From an uncultured Acidobacteriia bacterium (lineage in GTDB: Bacteria > Acidobacteriota > Terriglobia > Bryobacterales > Bryobacteraceae): DNA of 64,000 nt. Each line of letters opens with the position of its first letter. Positions within the stretch are counted from its first letter, which is position 1. The stretch lies in NCBI GenBank assembly GCA_903875575.1, contig CAIQWJ010000027.1, forward strand, positions 1 through 64,000, given 5' to 3'. The notes beneath the pieces were generated by a model. The model worked only from the letters and a program-made list of their open reading frames with translations, did no database searches and was not told the DNA's origin. Shown piece by piece: positions 25,049-34,856 of the stretch. Both the position numbers and the translations under genes were made by a program.

Positions 25049-27073
25049 TCAAATCGACAGCTTCGCATCCCCCTCCAAAACCTCAACCTTAAGCCTCGGC
25101 CGTTCCCCCCTCCCCCACAACTTCGCGCTCGACCGCACCCGGTAATTCAACGGCCCGCCATCCGCACGCGCGCTCCGTTCCACCGGCCGCGGAATCCCCA
25201 CAAACTCAGTCTCCAGCGAATCCGACCCCGCCCGAACCACGGCATACCCATGCCCGCCCATATCGACAAACGAAACATGCGGCGCCAACTCGGGATTCGA
25301 CATCTCGCGAGCCTTCACAACATCGCCGCTGCGAGCATACTCCAGACACGACCGAACGCCGTGCTTCAGCAGCATATTGATTCCAGGCACGTACAACGCC
25401 CGCAGCGGATGCTCCTTTGGAAACTTGTGTTCATAAGCTTCGATCGTGCCCGGAGCCGAAAGCGACCCGGTAACGAACGCCAGACCAACAGGCTTGAACT
25501 CGTGCCGTGGGAGCGCCTTCGCCGCGAGACCCGCCAGAAAAGCGTGGCGATCCCCCGAAACAACCGCAAACCCCGTGATGCCGTGCTGCTCAATGAAATC
25601 GTAGATTTCGCCGCGCTCGGAAAACGCGCTACTGAAGTCGCCGCTGGCCAACACGGCAAATCCGGCACCGCGCCATTTCTTCGTGAGTCCTTCCGGCAGA
25701 TTCTGCGGATCCGCCCGCATCTCCAGCGTCGCGATAGTATTTCCCCAAATCTTCCATGTCGCCTTCGACACGCGGAGTTGCTCCAGAAACCATGCCTTCT
25801 GCGTCGCGCCCAAAACCGTCCTCGGCGGGGCAGGCTCCTTGAAATCGGCAATGGGCTGCCCCGCATCCAGGGCCCGTAAATCCTCTTCCGGATAAAGCCC
25901 GGGATACTCCGGGATGTCCAGCGGGTCGGACTCCGGCAGTGCGCCGCGGTCCAATGACGCGTAGCTGCGCTGATCCGTGATGATCAGCTCGACATGCTTG
26001 CCCCACCGCAGCGTGCGATAGCCCCGCAGGCTGTTGATCGCCGTCAGATTGTTCGGCTCTTCTCCCAGTCCGTGCTCATCGTATTTCGTGACCGGCGTGT
26101 CCTTCACGGCCGGCGGCTCAAACGCATCGAGCGACTTGGGCGATTTGCTTGATGGACGCGCCATTCTCGCAGGCTGAAACTCGAAGAATGCCTGGTTCGC
26201 GGCAACCTTCATGGTCTGCGCCGGCCGCGTTTTTCCCGAGAACCGCTGCATCCCCTGAAAGCCCTGCCAACTGAACTCGTGGTTATCCCACATCGGCACG
26301 AAGGGCCAGCGCGCCCGCGCGTCCTGCAGCTCGGGATCGTGAAGGTACGCTTTGTACACGGCGCGATAATCGGCCAGCGTTGTCGGAACGTGAAAGTCGT
26401 CTATCTTCTCGCCATCTGCATAGCGCACGATGTCGCGGGTGAGGCGGTCGTAGTACATCTTGCGGTCTTCGGGATACCAGACCATCTCATAGATGAAGTC
26501 GCCAAGGTGCAGCACGAAGCCGAGTTGTTCGCTCTCCGGAGCGCGCTCGTCTTCATAGATCATCCGCCGATAGGCATTCTGCGCGCCCAGATTCGCGTTT
26601 TGGCAACTGACGAACGCAAACCGCACGGGGCGTGGATCAGAGGGATCGGGTGCCGTGATGGTGCGGCCGATGCGGCTGCCTGAGCCATCCTTCGTCAGGA
26701 ACCGATACCAGTAGACGCGCGCAGGCTTCAGGCCACCGACCAGAACGCGAGTGGTCCAGTCGGAGTCCGCTGAGACGGGAGCAGCGGCATTGCTGACGAT
26801 CTTCGTGAAGCGCTCATCCTCCGCGATCTCGACGTACAGCCTGTCGACAGCAGGATCGGCAACGCGGGTCCATAGAATCACGCTGTGATGATCCGGATCT
26901 CCCGATGCGACGCCTTCCGGAAACAGTTCCGGGCGTGGGTGCCACTTTGCCGGCGGGCGATTCGCCGCGCGCCCCGCTCCCCTCGCCGTCCCTCGCGCCC
27001 ATGCTGCCACGGCACCCATTGCGGCGGCGGTCTGAAGAAATGAGCGGCGAGTTGCGTTTCCGCGAATAGTCAT
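25049..27073 (-). CDS. phoD: PhoD-type alkaline phosphatase/phosphodiesterase
   Basis: Protein of 674 aa with a twin-arginine signal (TRRSFLQTAAAMGAVAAW). It then has the PhoD N-terminal Ig-like domain (FPEGVASGDPDHHSVILWTR) and a metallophosphatase domain (RFAFVSCQNANLG, FVLHLGDFIYE, WDNHEFSW, ISGDRH-type VVSGDRHAFLA). PhoD enzymes are exported folded and hydrolyse phosphate mono- or diesters using iron and calcium. The length is longer than the roughly 520-580 aa common for the family owing to insertions near 300-420. Confidence 0.88.
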   Translation of the reverse strand: MTIRGNATRRSFLQTAAAMGAVAAWARGTARGAGRAANRPPAKWHPRPELFPEGVASGDPDHHSVILWTRVADPAVDRLYVEIAEDERFTKIVSNAAAPVSADSDWTTRVLVGGLKPARVYWYRFLTKDGSGSRIGRTITAPDPSDPRPVRFAFVSCQNANLGAQNAYRRMIYEDERAPESEQLGFVLHLGDFIYEMVWYPEDRKMYYDRLTRDIVRYADGEKIDDFHVPTTLADYRAVYKAYLHDPELQDARARWPFVPMWDNHEFSWQGFQGMQRFSGKTRPAQTMKVAANQAFFEFQPARMARPSSKSPKSLDAFEPPAVKDTPVTKYDEHGLGEEPNNLTAINSLRGYRTLRWGKHVELIITDQRSYASLDRGALPESDPLDIPEYPGLYPEEDLRALDAGQPIADFKEPAPPRTVLGATQKAWFLEQLRVSKATWKIWGNTIATLEMRADPQNLPEGLTKKWRGAGFAVLASGDFSSAFSERGEIYDFIEQHGITGFAVVSGDRHAFLAGLAAKALPRHEFKPVGLAFVTGSLSAPGTIEAYEHKFPKEHPLRALYVPGINMLLKHGVRSCLEYARSGDVVKAREMSNPELAPHVSFVDMGGHGYAVVRAGSDSLETEFVGIPRPVERSARADGGPLNYRVRSSAKLWGRGERPRLKVEVLEGDAKLSI

Positions 27074-27293
27074 TGCGGGCTTTACCTCAATTCAGATATG
27101 GAAGCATCGTTGCGGATCCGGTCATGCAAATCAACTGGTGCACCGTAAACGACTTCTACTCAGACGCGCGGTCACCCGAAAAGTATCCATCAGGAAACCC
27201 GTGGCTTGCTCCGGGATGCCGCCGGGCGGGTCGTCGTCTCAGCCGGTTGCGCAGATCGGCGGCCCGATACGGCAAATCGCGATCACCGGTCGC

Positions 27294-29432
27294 TTACCGT
27301 GCCGGGCCGGTTTCGATTCCTTTGAGTAGATCAGCCAACTGCTGCATCGCGGAGGCATTGCCGCCGAACCGGACTTCATTGTAAGTCCGAGTGAACACGT
27401 CCACTGCTTCCCGCTCACCACCTGGCAGATTCTTCGCAAATTCATTCGGCGTAAACCATGCCGGTTTCTGGAAGCCCCTCTTGGCCAGCGAATCGACCAT
27501 CCGTTCGTAGAGGATGACCGCGTCGTCCACCGAACCCTCGCCCCGACGAATCTTTCGCATCCGATGACCGGCCATCCAGCTTCGCCAGAGGCTCGGGCCG
27601 AACCACGCGAGCAGCGCCAGCACCGGTACTGCCACCAGCGTCATGAGCCAGGCCCTCGGGATTGCCGAGAACGCCGCGCCCAACGACGGCCAGCCGGAAA
27701 ATCCATCCGCTCCCATCGCTTTCAGCTTGTTGCGGAAGGAAAATGCCAGAGCAATCTGCTGCCCGGGGTTGTAGGCGAGCACCCACTGCTGCCAGACGGA
27801 ATCCGCCGCGTCGAGATACATCGCCATGTGCTGCCAGAAGCCCGCGGTCAGCGGTTCCGTGGCCGGCGGCGTGGGGTCAAACGTCATCCAGCCGTGCCCT
27901 TCGATCCAGGCTTCCACCCAGGCATGGGCGTCGGAAGCGCGCATGACCCAGGTGGCGGAAACGTCGTTATAATAGCCGCTCTGGAAGCCGGTCACGACGC
28001 GGGCGGGAATCTTCTGCGTGCGCAGCAGGACCGCCATGGCGGAGGCAAAATACTCGCAGTAGCCGCGCTTCGTGCGGAACAGGAAATCGGCCAGAGGGTC
28101 GCGCACGTTGGACGATCTCACCAGTTCATAAGTGAAATCGCGATGTAGTCGGGCTTCAATGCGGCGGGCGCTCTGGAGATCTGTGCCGACCTCTGCCGGC
28201 ACGCCGGGTTCACGGTCATCGCCAGCCACCCAGCGCGCGGCGAGTTCGGGAATTCGCTTATCGAGCCAGCGCGGGAGGCGGGTGTAGGTCTGGCGGGCAC
28301 CGGCGGAGAGGGGGTAGGGAAGCGGCGCTCCGTTTTGCGCGGAGACTTCGTAGCCGAGCGGGGTGCGCAGGGCGGGGAGGGCGCGGAAGGAATCCTCGCT
28401 GTCGCGCGCGAGGCGGGGCATTTCGCCGGGAGTGACGACGAGGTTGATGTACTCGGGGACGCCGGCGATAAAGAGGGTGCCGTTATCGGAGTCGGTCATA
28501 TCGACCCGGTAGACGAGGCGGCGGCCATCGAGGCGGGAACGCTGCAACTGGTCGGCCACCATGGTGGTGCCCTGGGCGGGAACGATGAGGTCGCGGGTAG
28601 GGTGTTCGGACCAGCGGCGGCCGTCGAAATCGGCGAGGGCGGTGCCGCGCCATTTCAGGTTCGGCGGCAGCGTGGTGTTGTAGGGCTTGATGCGGAGGAC
28701 GGGTCGGGTGTCTTTGGCGATGCGGGCGATGTCGCCGAAACCGCCGAGGTCGATGGAGTTGGTGAAGCCGGTGACGCGGGGGCCGGAGGGGAAGAGGTTG
28801 GCGGCGGCGCGGGCGGTGCGCGGGATGAGCAGGAAGAGGCCGGAGGTGAGGAGGACGACGCCGCAGGCGGCGCAGGCGACGACAAGGGCGAGTCGCCAGA
28901 CGTTGCGGGTGCTGACGGGGGCGACGACGCGGGTGGTGCGCTGGAAGCCGCGGCGGATTTCGCCGCTGGTGAGGACGCCGAGACCGAAGACGATGGCGGC
29001 GACGAGCCAGCCGAAGAAGCGGATCTGGGTGGAGAGGGCGGAGGCGCCGAGGAGGGCGACGAAGGCGAGGGCGCCGGTATAGAGGTAGTCGCGATTGGTG
29101 CGGGCGGCGAGGATGCGGGCGACGCCGAGGAAGCAGACGCCGTGGGCGGTGGCGGCGAAGAAGTCGCGGGAGATGAAGTAGTAGTCGAGGGGGTAGAAGA
29201 CGAGGTAGAGGGTAGCGACGATGGTGATGATGCGCTGGGGGATGTTGATTTTGACGAGGCCGGCGGCCATGAGACCGCGCCAGAAGACGCCGGCGAGGAG
29301 GAAGGCGAGGGAGGGGAGGTCGAGGCGGCCGGTGTCGGCGAGGGCGCAGAAGGCGCAGGCGACCAGGCCGAGGAGGGAGAACTGGAAGAAGCGCTCGACG
29401 GCCGGGGCGGCGGATTTGCGTGCGGCGGGCAC
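27294..29432 (-). CDS. TgpA-like transglutaminase membrane protein
   Basis: Protein of 712 aa. The N-terminal half carries about seven hydrophobic helices (DUF3488/TgpA_N; LLGLVACAFCAL, IITIVATLYLVFYPL, FFGWLVAAIVFGLGVL, LALVVACAACGVVLL). A periplasmic transglutaminase-like domain follows, with cysteine in KRGYCEYFASAMAVLLR and histidine/aspartate in DAHAWVEAWI and FDPTPP. A C-terminal helix (LMTLVAVPVLALLAWF) and a cytosolic DUF4129-like tail end the protein. It belongs to the family of inner-membrane cysteine proteases or transglutaminases; substrates are unknown. Confidence 0.87.
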   Translation of the reverse strand: MPAARKSAAPAVERFFQFSLLGLVACAFCALADTGRLDLPSLAFLLAGVFWRGLMAAGLVKINIPQRIITIVATLYLVFYPLDYYFISRDFFAATAHGVCFLGVARILAARTNRDYLYTGALAFVALLGASALSTQIRFFGWLVAAIVFGLGVLTSGEIRRGFQRTTRVVAPVSTRNVWRLALVVACAACGVVLLTSGLFLLIPRTARAAANLFPSGPRVTGFTNSIDLGGFGDIARIAKDTRPVLRIKPYNTTLPPNLKWRGTALADFDGRRWSEHPTRDLIVPAQGTTMVADQLQRSRLDGRRLVYRVDMTDSDNGTLFIAGVPEYINLVVTPGEMPRLARDSEDSFRALPALRTPLGYEVSAQNGAPLPYPLSAGARQTYTRLPRWLDKRIPELAARWVAGDDREPGVPAEVGTDLQSARRIEARLHRDFTYELVRSSNVRDPLADFLFRTKRGYCEYFASAMAVLLRTQKIPARVVTGFQSGYYNDVSATWVMRASDAHAWVEAWIEGHGWMTFDPTPPATEPLTAGFWQHMAMYLDAADSVWQQWVLAYNPGQQIALAFSFRNKLKAMGADGFSGWPSLGAAFSAIPRAWLMTLVAVPVLALLAWFGPSLWRSWMAGHRMRKIRRGEGSVDDAVILYERMVDSLAKRGFQKPAWFTPNEFAKNLPGGEREAVDVFTRTYNEVRFGGNASAMQQLADLLKGIETGPAR

Positions 29433-29549
29433 AGGATTAGTGTAGCGGGTTGGCGGGGTGGTGGAGTGGTGGGTTCAGGGCGGAAACGGGGAAGACCTGT
29501 GAGAGCGTTGGTTTCACATCCTGCTGGAATGAGCCGTGGCAAGGTTTAA

Positions 29550-29792
29550 ATGACAAGTGCAGCGGAATTCCGCGATGCAACGCTCGTTCGGGAAGAATTG
29601 ACCGATCTCCCACAGTTTCTGAACGAGTTGCCGCAGGAGATTCGGGGAACGGGTGCCTTTACCGCATACGATCAGCGCGCGGCGGAACTGAGCAGGGAGT
29701 TGCTTCGGCAAATCGGCGACGACCTCAAGGAGGATCAGTTCTGCCTTGCAGCGTTTGTTGACTACTGCTCCCGGCCTCACCAGATCGTCTGA
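29550..29792 (+). CDS. Small hypothetical protein (80 aa)
   Basis: Acidic 80-residue product (MTSAAEFRDATLVREELTDL, PQFLNELPQEIRGTG ...). Its composition looks like a real helical protein, but I recognise no family. Its end overlaps the end of the convergent VapC gene by 16 bases. It may be a stand-alone small gene between the TgpA-like gene and the TA module. Confidence 0.4.
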   Translation: MTSAAEFRDATLVREELTDLPQFLNELPQEIRGTGAFTAYDQRAAELSRELLRQIGDDLKEDQFCLAAFVDYCSRPHQIV

Positions 29793-30193
29793 ACGTTCGC
29801 CGACCGGATCTTTCCGTCGCGGGTTACCAAAGGCAAGTCCATCGCCACGGCAGTCGCGGCGATCACCCGATCCGGCAGATCTGGAACCTCGCTTCGCGAA
29901 ATCCGCCGAACGGTCTCCGCCACTGCCAAATCCAGCGGCGCAAGCCGGAAACCCGATTCTCCATCGCGAAGAACCCCGTCGAGACGCTCCAGTACGACGG
30001 CGGGAAGCCTTCGTTTCTCGATGAGGTAGACCAGTTCGACGAGGCAGATCGAGGGTACGTGAATTACATGGCCCGCCGCCAGCGCTGTACGCATGCAATC
30101 CCTCGCCCTCGACGACAACCGAACATCGCGTTGAAGAAACCAGACTGCGGCGTGGGTATCGGCAACCAGCGGACACGGCCCATTGACCGTCAT
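29777..30193 (-). CDS. VapC-type PIN-domain toxin
   Basis: Protein of 138 aa with the PIN acidic residues: LVADTHAAVWFL (first Asp), VELVYLIEKRR (Glu), LPDRVIAATAVAMDLPLVTR (two later Asp). It would act as a site-specific RNase. The start ATG 30193 overlaps the antitoxin stop by four bases; the longer frame to 30223 lies inside the antitoxin gene. Confidence 0.88.
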   Translation of the reverse strand: MTVNGPCPLVADTHAAVWFLQRDVRLSSRARDCMRTALAAGHVIHVPSICLVELVYLIEKRRLPAVVLERLDGVLRDGESGFRLAPLDLAVAETVRRISRSEVPDLPDRVIAATAVAMDLPLVTRDGKIRSANVQTIW

Positions 30194-30411
30194 GCAATGT
30201 CGTCGTGGGGAAAGTTCGCCCACATTTCGCGCCGGGCCTCGGCAAGATCCTCTTCTGTAAGCGTGAAGTCCAAATCCGCCAGAATGCCTTCAGGACTCCG
30301 AAACGGCGGGCGCTTTGCGGTCTGGAGGCCAGAGACGTACTGCAGCACCTCGGTCTTCTGCGCGGCAGGCAAAGCCAGGACTTTTTCCAGAATCTCTTGC
30401 TCGACGGTCAT
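30190..30411 (-). CDS. DUF2281-like antitoxin
   Basis: Protein of 73 aa (MTVEQEILEKVLALPAAQKT, EVLQYVSGLQ) with the N-terminal helix of DUF2281/VapB-like antitoxins that precede PIN toxins. Its TGA overlaps the VapC start. The upstream continuation of the frame to 30870 lacks conservation and runs over another gene's strand, so I take ATG 30411. Confidence 0.82.
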   Translation of the reverse strand: MTVEQEILEKVLALPAAQKTEVLQYVSGLQTAKRPPFRSPEGILADLDFTLTEEDLAEARREMWANFPHDDIA

Positions 30412-30645
30412 AGGAATCTCCACTTCTATTCTGGCACAAAGTGTGCCTGTTTTATCCGTGCTGATCGGGAAGCCAGGAGCGTATCCTCGTCCGCAAATCG
30501 TCCGCGAGTTCGGTGCTAGCGGTTGCGGTGCGCAAAAACCCGGTCCGCCGCGATGCAGCCTTTTGCGCCGAGTGTGGGCACCGCGGAATCGTTTGCCCAC
30601 GCAGCCATTCATTCCGCCGAACAACAGTAACCTGGCTACAATTGA

Positions 30646-30981
30646 GTGATGGTGCAACATCTGGAAGCCGTATTCGAGCAGGGGGTTCTGCGGCCACTTC
30701 AGCCGCTGTCTCTCAATGAACGCCAGCACGTGCTCCTGACGATTACCGACTTGCCGGATGATTTGCCAACTGGCTCCGCTCGGTTGCAGGAACAGGAGTG
30801 GATACGAACTCACGGCTCGGATTTTCGCGGACAGTGGGTTGCGCTTCAGGGCAGTGAACTCATCAGCCATGGACGGAACGCCCGCGCCGTTCGTGACGAG
30901 GCGCGCGCGAAAGGCTTCGACCGCCCGCTTTTTGTCCGTCTCCCGCTCGAACCGGGACGGCCGTCTGCCGGCTGGCTCTGA
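30646..30981 (+). CDS. AF2212/DUF104-type antitoxin fused to DUF5678-like segment
   Basis: The first 45 residues (VQHLEAVFEQGVLRPLQPLS, LNERQHVLLTI) are the AF2212/DUF104 antitoxin motif. The second half (EQEWIRTHGSDFRGQWVALQ, GSELISHGRNARAVRDEARA) resembles the DUF5678 family. Both together in one 110-aa protein suggest a fused antitoxin; no toxin gene follows, so it is an orphan. The start may be GTG 30646 or ATG 30649. Confidence 0.6.
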   Translation: MMVQHLEAVFEQGVLRPLQPLSLNERQHVLLTITDLPDDLPTGSARLQEQEWIRTHGSDFRGQWVALQGSELISHGRNARAVRDEARAKGFDRPLFVRLPLEPGRPSAGWL

Positions 30982-31008
30982 TGCCTCTTTGAAACAGAAA
31001 ATTCGGAG

Positions 31009-32673
31009 CTAATTGTCCGTCGGCTTCTCCTCCACGTGATCGATTACGAGCACAGTCGCCGGGTTCTTCCGCGGTTCCAGTTTGAGCCCGAGTTGCTTTT
31101 CAACAGCGTCGAACAGCGTGATGACCCCGGGATCCGCTGCTGCGGGTGCCCCGCCAGCGTCTCCACTTCGTCCTGCGCCAGATTGTCCCCCGCCAGGCAG
31201 ACTGAAATTCAACGTCATGTCGTAAGCGCCGTCCAAACCGGTCTCATCCACAATCCCACCACCCGCTCCCACAAGAACGCCCGCGGCATAGAGCGGAAGC
31301 TGTTGCGCATACTGCGCCAGTGTCATATTCAGGCACGTCACAAGCCGAGACGCCACCGGAGTCCGGGGATCCTTCCCGTCCATTCCCGGACCCTCCTTAC
31401 ACCCCGTCCGATTCGACGGATCCGCTTTCCTGAGCTTCGGCTTTGCCGACACCAGAGCCCATCCCGGTAACGGTCGTTCTTCATTGTGAAGTGCCAGCCG
31501 GAATCGATCCTTCAGCAGCGCCCGCATCATCACCCGAATGGAGTCCGGATCGACTGTCTGCGCCGGCGCCGACCCATTTGGCGATGCCGTCAGAGACGTT
31601 CCGGTCGACGCCTTGGCCACGATATCGAAGTGATCGGTATCCAGGAATTTCGGCCCTCCCGCGATCATGGTGTCCAGATTCCTCGGTATGTTCCACGCCA
31701 GCCCGATCAGACTTCTCAGAGTGTAGTTCTGCAGATCGACCCTGCCGCCGGGTTGAAATGCGTTACCTTTCTGGAACCCCGGTGCCCCCGGGTCGCTCGG
31801 TTTAATGTCCGCTACCTCAAACTCTGTCGGTGCCACCGGCAGCTTTTCCCCCACACCGGGCAGGTTTTCCGTCGGCTTTTCGTCCACACTGTCCACCGTT
31901 AGGACGGGCATTGGCACCCTGGTCAATTCCAGCTTCAGTCCCAGTTGCTTCTCCACGGCGTCGAAAAGCGTCACAACGTCGGCTCCGGGCGGTCCAGCGA
32001 CAGGTCCCGGCATGGTGGTCAGGGTGTATTTCACGTCGAAATTCCAGATGCCCTGTAGTTCCGTCCGGTCCACGATCCGGTAGCCGTTCAGGTACAACGT
32101 CCCGGATATCATCGTGCGAATTGCTTCCGCGAACGCCGCGAGGGTCATGTTGCGGCAGGAATAAGATATCAGCGAGCCAGGCCCGATCATTACACCGGTA
32201 GGCGGTGGCTGGAACCTGCATCCGGAGTCACCCGAGCCATCTGCTTGCTTCATCTGCGGCTTTTTGCCAGCAGTCAAGACATACGCCGGCAGCGGCCTGG
32301 TATCGTTGTGAACCATCAGCCTGAAGCGCTCCGCCAGCAGCGTTCGGAGCATTGTCCTGAGCGCCTCCGGTGTCGCATCAGCCGGGGCTTTCGCGATCAC
32401 GTCGAATCGGTCATTGTCCAGCCAGCCCGGCCCACCTACAACCTTATCGGCATCCACGCCAAAGGCCATGGAGATAAGGCCCACCATGTTGGCGGTTCGC
32501 ACCTCATACCGGCCACCGCGGTAGAACCCGCCTCTCATAACCGAATTCGTGGCAGGCGCGCTTACGTGGACATCGGCAACTTCGAAAGATTGGCCCGATG
32601 CCGCGCCCGGCAGAAGAGCGAAAACACCAATAGATGCGAAGAAATATGCAAACGTCCTCATCATTTTTTCCAT
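31009..32673 (-). CDS. TIGR03435-family secreted protein, tandem two-domain form
   Basis: Protein of 554 aa with a signal peptide (MRTFAYFFASIGVFALLPGA). It contains two complete TIGR03435 units: the first from FEVADVHVSAP to PVLTVDSVDEKPTEN (about 30-275) and the second from FEVADIKPSDP to LVIDHVEEKPTDN (about 290-554). Each has GGPxxLDxDxFDIVAKA, LLxxRFRLxxHN and the ending LFDAVEKQLGLKLE. Usual members have one unit of about 250-300 aa, so this is a fused duplication. The function of the family is unknown. Confidence 0.88.
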   Translation of the reverse strand: MEKMMRTFAYFFASIGVFALLPGAASGQSFEVADVHVSAPATNSVMRGGFYRGGRYEVRTANMVGLISMAFGVDADKVVGGPGWLDNDRFDVIAKAPADATPEALRTMLRTLLAERFRLMVHNDTRPLPAYVLTAGKKPQMKQADGSGDSGCRFQPPPTGVMIGPGSLISYSCRNMTLAAFAEAIRTMISGTLYLNGYRIVDRTELQGIWNFDVKYTLTTMPGPVAGPPGADVVTLFDAVEKQLGLKLELTRVPMPVLTVDSVDEKPTENLPGVGEKLPVAPTEFEVADIKPSDPGAPGFQKGNAFQPGGRVDLQNYTLRSLIGLAWNIPRNLDTMIAGGPKFLDTDHFDIVAKASTGTSLTASPNGSAPAQTVDPDSIRVMMRALLKDRFRLALHNEERPLPGWALVSAKPKLRKADPSNRTGCKEGPGMDGKDPRTPVASRLVTCLNMTLAQYAQQLPLYAAGVLVGAGGGIVDETGLDGAYDMTLNFSLPGGGQSGAGRSGDAGGAPAAADPGVITLFDAVEKQLGLKLEPRKNPATVLVIDHVEEKPTDN

Positions 32674-32851
32674 CCTTTACCGCATTCAATAGCATTGACG
32701 CCTCGGGCCAGGCCGCCGTGCAGGCTCACCGAGGGGAATCCCGGTCGGCGCGGTCTTATTAGGTAAGCGGCTAACAGACGGGGAGCAGGGGGAACGGCGA
32801 TCCAGCAAACCACCGCAAACCGGTGTTCCCCTTTGGTCTCTCGTCGCACGG

Positions 32852-32880
32852 TTGCGCGAACCAAACCCACGTGTTACTAT
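32852..32880 (+). promoter_or_regulatory. Candidate promoter of the rplA operon
   Basis: TTGCGC (32852-32857) and TACTAT (32875-32880) lie 17 bases apart, about 105 bases before the rplA start. The leader 32887-32986 could form hairpins; an L1-binding structure is possible but not demonstrated. The remaining intergenic DNA (32674-32850) shows no gene. Confidence 0.4.
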
Positions 32881-32986
32881 CGTTACGTACCCCTTCGGAA
32901 GGCTCAGTGGGAGGTGTGCGCTTCGGCTTCGCCGGTAACGGTTGAGTCAATTGGATAGGCGCAACCGCTAGTACCAATGAGAAAAT

Positions 32987-33703
32987 ATGGCAAAAAAACC
33001 AGGCAAGAAATATACCGCTGCGTTGAAGCAAGTTGAAACGCGCGATTACCCCCTCGATCAGGCAGTTCCGCTCCTCCAGAAAATCAAGTTTGCGAAGTTC
33101 GACGAAACTGTCGAAGTTCACATGCGCCTCGGTGTCGACCCCAAGCATGCCGACCAGATGGTTCGCGGCACTGTGCTGATGCCCAACGGCCTCGGCAAGT
33201 CCAAGATCGTCCTCGTCATCGCCAGCGGCGACAAGCTGCGTGAAGCGACCGAAGCGGGCGCTGATTTTGTGGGCGGCGAAGACATGGTCAATAAGATTCA
33301 GTCGGAAGGCTGGACGGCTTTTGATGCCGTCATCGCCACGCCGGACATGATGCGCTCGGTCGGTAAGCTCGGCAAAGTGCTCGGTCCCCGCGGTTTGATG
33401 CCGAATCCCAAGACAGGCACGGTCACTGTGGATGTGGCGAAAGCCGTTCTCGAGACCAAGGCCGGTAAAGTGGAATTCCGCGTCGATAAGACCGGTATCA
33501 TTCACGCTCCGGTTGGCAAGCTCAGCTTCACGGCGATCAAGCTGGTGGAGAATGCGTCCTCGCTCATTACGGCCGTTCTGAAGGCGAAGCCTTCGGCCGC
33601 CAAGGGCAAGTACGTGAAGAGCGCGACCCTCTGCTCGACGATGAGCCCGGGTATTGCTCTGGATGTGGTGGAGTTGACGGCGAAGGAAGCAGCCCGCGAG
33701 TAG
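32987..33703 (+). CDS. rplA: 50S ribosomal protein L1
   Basis: Protein of 238 aa ([20 protein letters not shown]) with the L1 signature region [20 protein letters not shown] near residues 124-145. L1 forms the L1 stalk of the 50S subunit and often represses its own operon. It is the first gene of the rplA-rplJ-rplL-rpoB-rpoC cluster. The usual upstream partner rplK is absent here; it lies at 63395-63823 on the other strand. Confidence 0.97.
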   Translation: MAKKPGKKYTAALKQVETRDYPLDQAVPLLQKIKFAKFDETVEVHMRLGVDPKHADQMVRGTVLMPNGLGKSKIVLVIASGDKLREATEAGADFVGGEDMVNKIQSEGWTAFDAVIATPDMMRSVGKLGKVLGPRGLMPNPKTGTVTVDVAKAVLETKAGKVEFRVDKTGIIHAPVGKLSFTAIKLVENASSLITAVLKAKPSAAKGKYVKSATLCSTMSPGIALDVVELTAKEAARE

Positions 33704-33758
33704 TCGCGGTTGCATAGCAGGCGAGCAATCGCGGTTGCAAGCAACAGGGTAGGCCGAC

Positions 33759-34286
33759 ATGAAAAAAAGAGAAGATAAGAAAAAAGATTTCGAAGAGCTG
33801 CGCAAGTCGCTCGAAACCGTGCGCAATGTGTTTGTGACCGGCTACGAGAAGATCACCGTGGATCAGGACTTCAATCTGCGCAAGACGATTCGCAGCGCGG
33901 GTGGTTCGTACAAGGTGGTCAAGAACAACGTCGCCGAAAAGGCGTCGGTGGGTCTGCCGTCTGAAGCGGTGCTGCAGGGTTTGAAGGGTATGACGTCTAT
34001 CGCCTGGACCTCGGGCGATCCGGTGGCTCTGGCCAAGGCGCTCACCGCCTATGCGAAAACGACTCCGGCGTTCACCTTCAAAGCGGGATTGGTGGAAGGT
34101 ACCGCCGTCGACATCAAGGCGATCGGCGAACTGGCAAATCTGCCTTCGAAAGAAGTGGTTTTTGCCAAGTTGCTTTATGTGATCAACGCCCCGGCCCAGC
34201 GGCTGGTGACGACGATCGGTGCGGTTGGGCGGGATCTGGCGGTTGTGGTCGACCAGGGCGTTCAGAACAACAAGTTTCAGCAGTAA
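33759..34286 (+). CDS. rplJ: 50S ribosomal protein L10
   Basis: Protein of 175 aa. The N-terminal globular part includes VRNVFVTGYEKITVDQDFNL and RKTIRSAGGSYKVVKNNVAE; the C-terminal helix binds L7/L12 dimers. It lies 55 bases after rplA and 36 bases before rplL. The short gap before it contains TCGCGGTTGCA twice, about 25 bases apart, but no obvious long L10 leader. Confidence 0.96.
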   Translation: MKKREDKKKDFEELRKSLETVRNVFVTGYEKITVDQDFNLRKTIRSAGGSYKVVKNNVAEKASVGLPSEAVLQGLKGMTSIAWTSGDPVALAKALTAYAKTTPAFTFKAGLVEGTAVDIKAIGELANLPSKEVVFAKLLYVINAPAQRLVTTIGAVGRDLAVVVDQGVQNNKFQQ

Positions 34287-34322
34287 GGTCTAAAAGTTTA
34301 CATTTTCCAGGGAGTTTCTAAC

Positions 34323-34700
34323 ATGGCGGACATTAACGCAATTGCGGATCAGATTCAGGGCTTGACGCTGCTCGAAGCATCGCAGCTCGTAAAGTTGCTC
34401 GAAGAGAAGTTGGGTGTTTCGGCGGCAGCGGCGGCACCGGTAGCGGCAGCTGGCGGCGGAGCAGCAGCGGCCCCGGCGGCGGAAGAGAAGACCGAATTCA
34501 CGGTTGTGCTCACCGGCGCGGGTGCCAACAAGATTAACGTCATCAAGGTTGTTCGCGAAGTCACCAGCCTGGGCTTGAAAGAAGCCAAGGACCTGGTTGA
34601 TGCGGCACCCAAGGCCATCAAGGAAGGTGTCAGCAAGGACGAAGCTGCCACCATCAGCAAAAAGTTCACCGACGCTGGCGCAACCGTAGAAGTGAAGTAG
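34323..34700 (+). CDS. rplL: 50S ribosomal protein L7/L12
   Basis: Protein of 125 aa: N-terminal dimerisation helices ([20 protein letters not shown]), an alanine/glycine-rich hinge ([20 protein letters not shown]) and the conserved C-terminal domain ([20 protein letters not shown]). It is the flexible stalk protein that recruits elongation factors. A ribosome-binding site (AGGGAG) is eight to ten bases before the ATG. Confidence 0.97.
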   Translation: MADINAIADQIQGLTLLEASQLVKLLEEKLGVSAAAAAPVAAAGGGAAAAPAAEEKTEFTVVLTGAGANKINVIKVVREVTSLGLKEAKDLVDAAPKAIKEGVSKDEAATISKKFTDAGATVEVK

Positions 34701-34827
34701 TCTGGGATTTATCCCGACTATTAAGTTCATACGTTTGTAGCAGTTGCGGTCCCTTTGGTGGGGATGAATTGGCGGTACGGCGGGCCCAAAGCCCGCCGGC
34801 CGCCATTGAGCTTTGTTTTTGATGGGT

Positions 34828-34856
34828 TTGACGGGTTGACGATTCAGTGCTATCCT
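34828..34856 (+). promoter_or_regulatory. Candidate rpoB promoter with long leader
   Basis: TTGACG (34828-34833), a 17-base spacer and TATCCT (34851-34856). Just upstream a GC-rich hairpin, GGCGGGC and GCCCGCC separated by CCAAA (about 34778-34797), lies between rplL and this site and may act as an attenuator of readthrough. Transcription from about 34863 would give a leader of about 455 bases before rpoB. I see no convincing gene in 34701-35318. Confidence 0.45.

Noticed and set aside
28335-29549. 404-codon G/E/D/A-rich plus-strand frame opposite the TgpA-like gene
   Set aside because: Extreme composition bias typical of the antisense of GC-rich membrane protein genes; the minus-strand protein has clear TgpA motifs.
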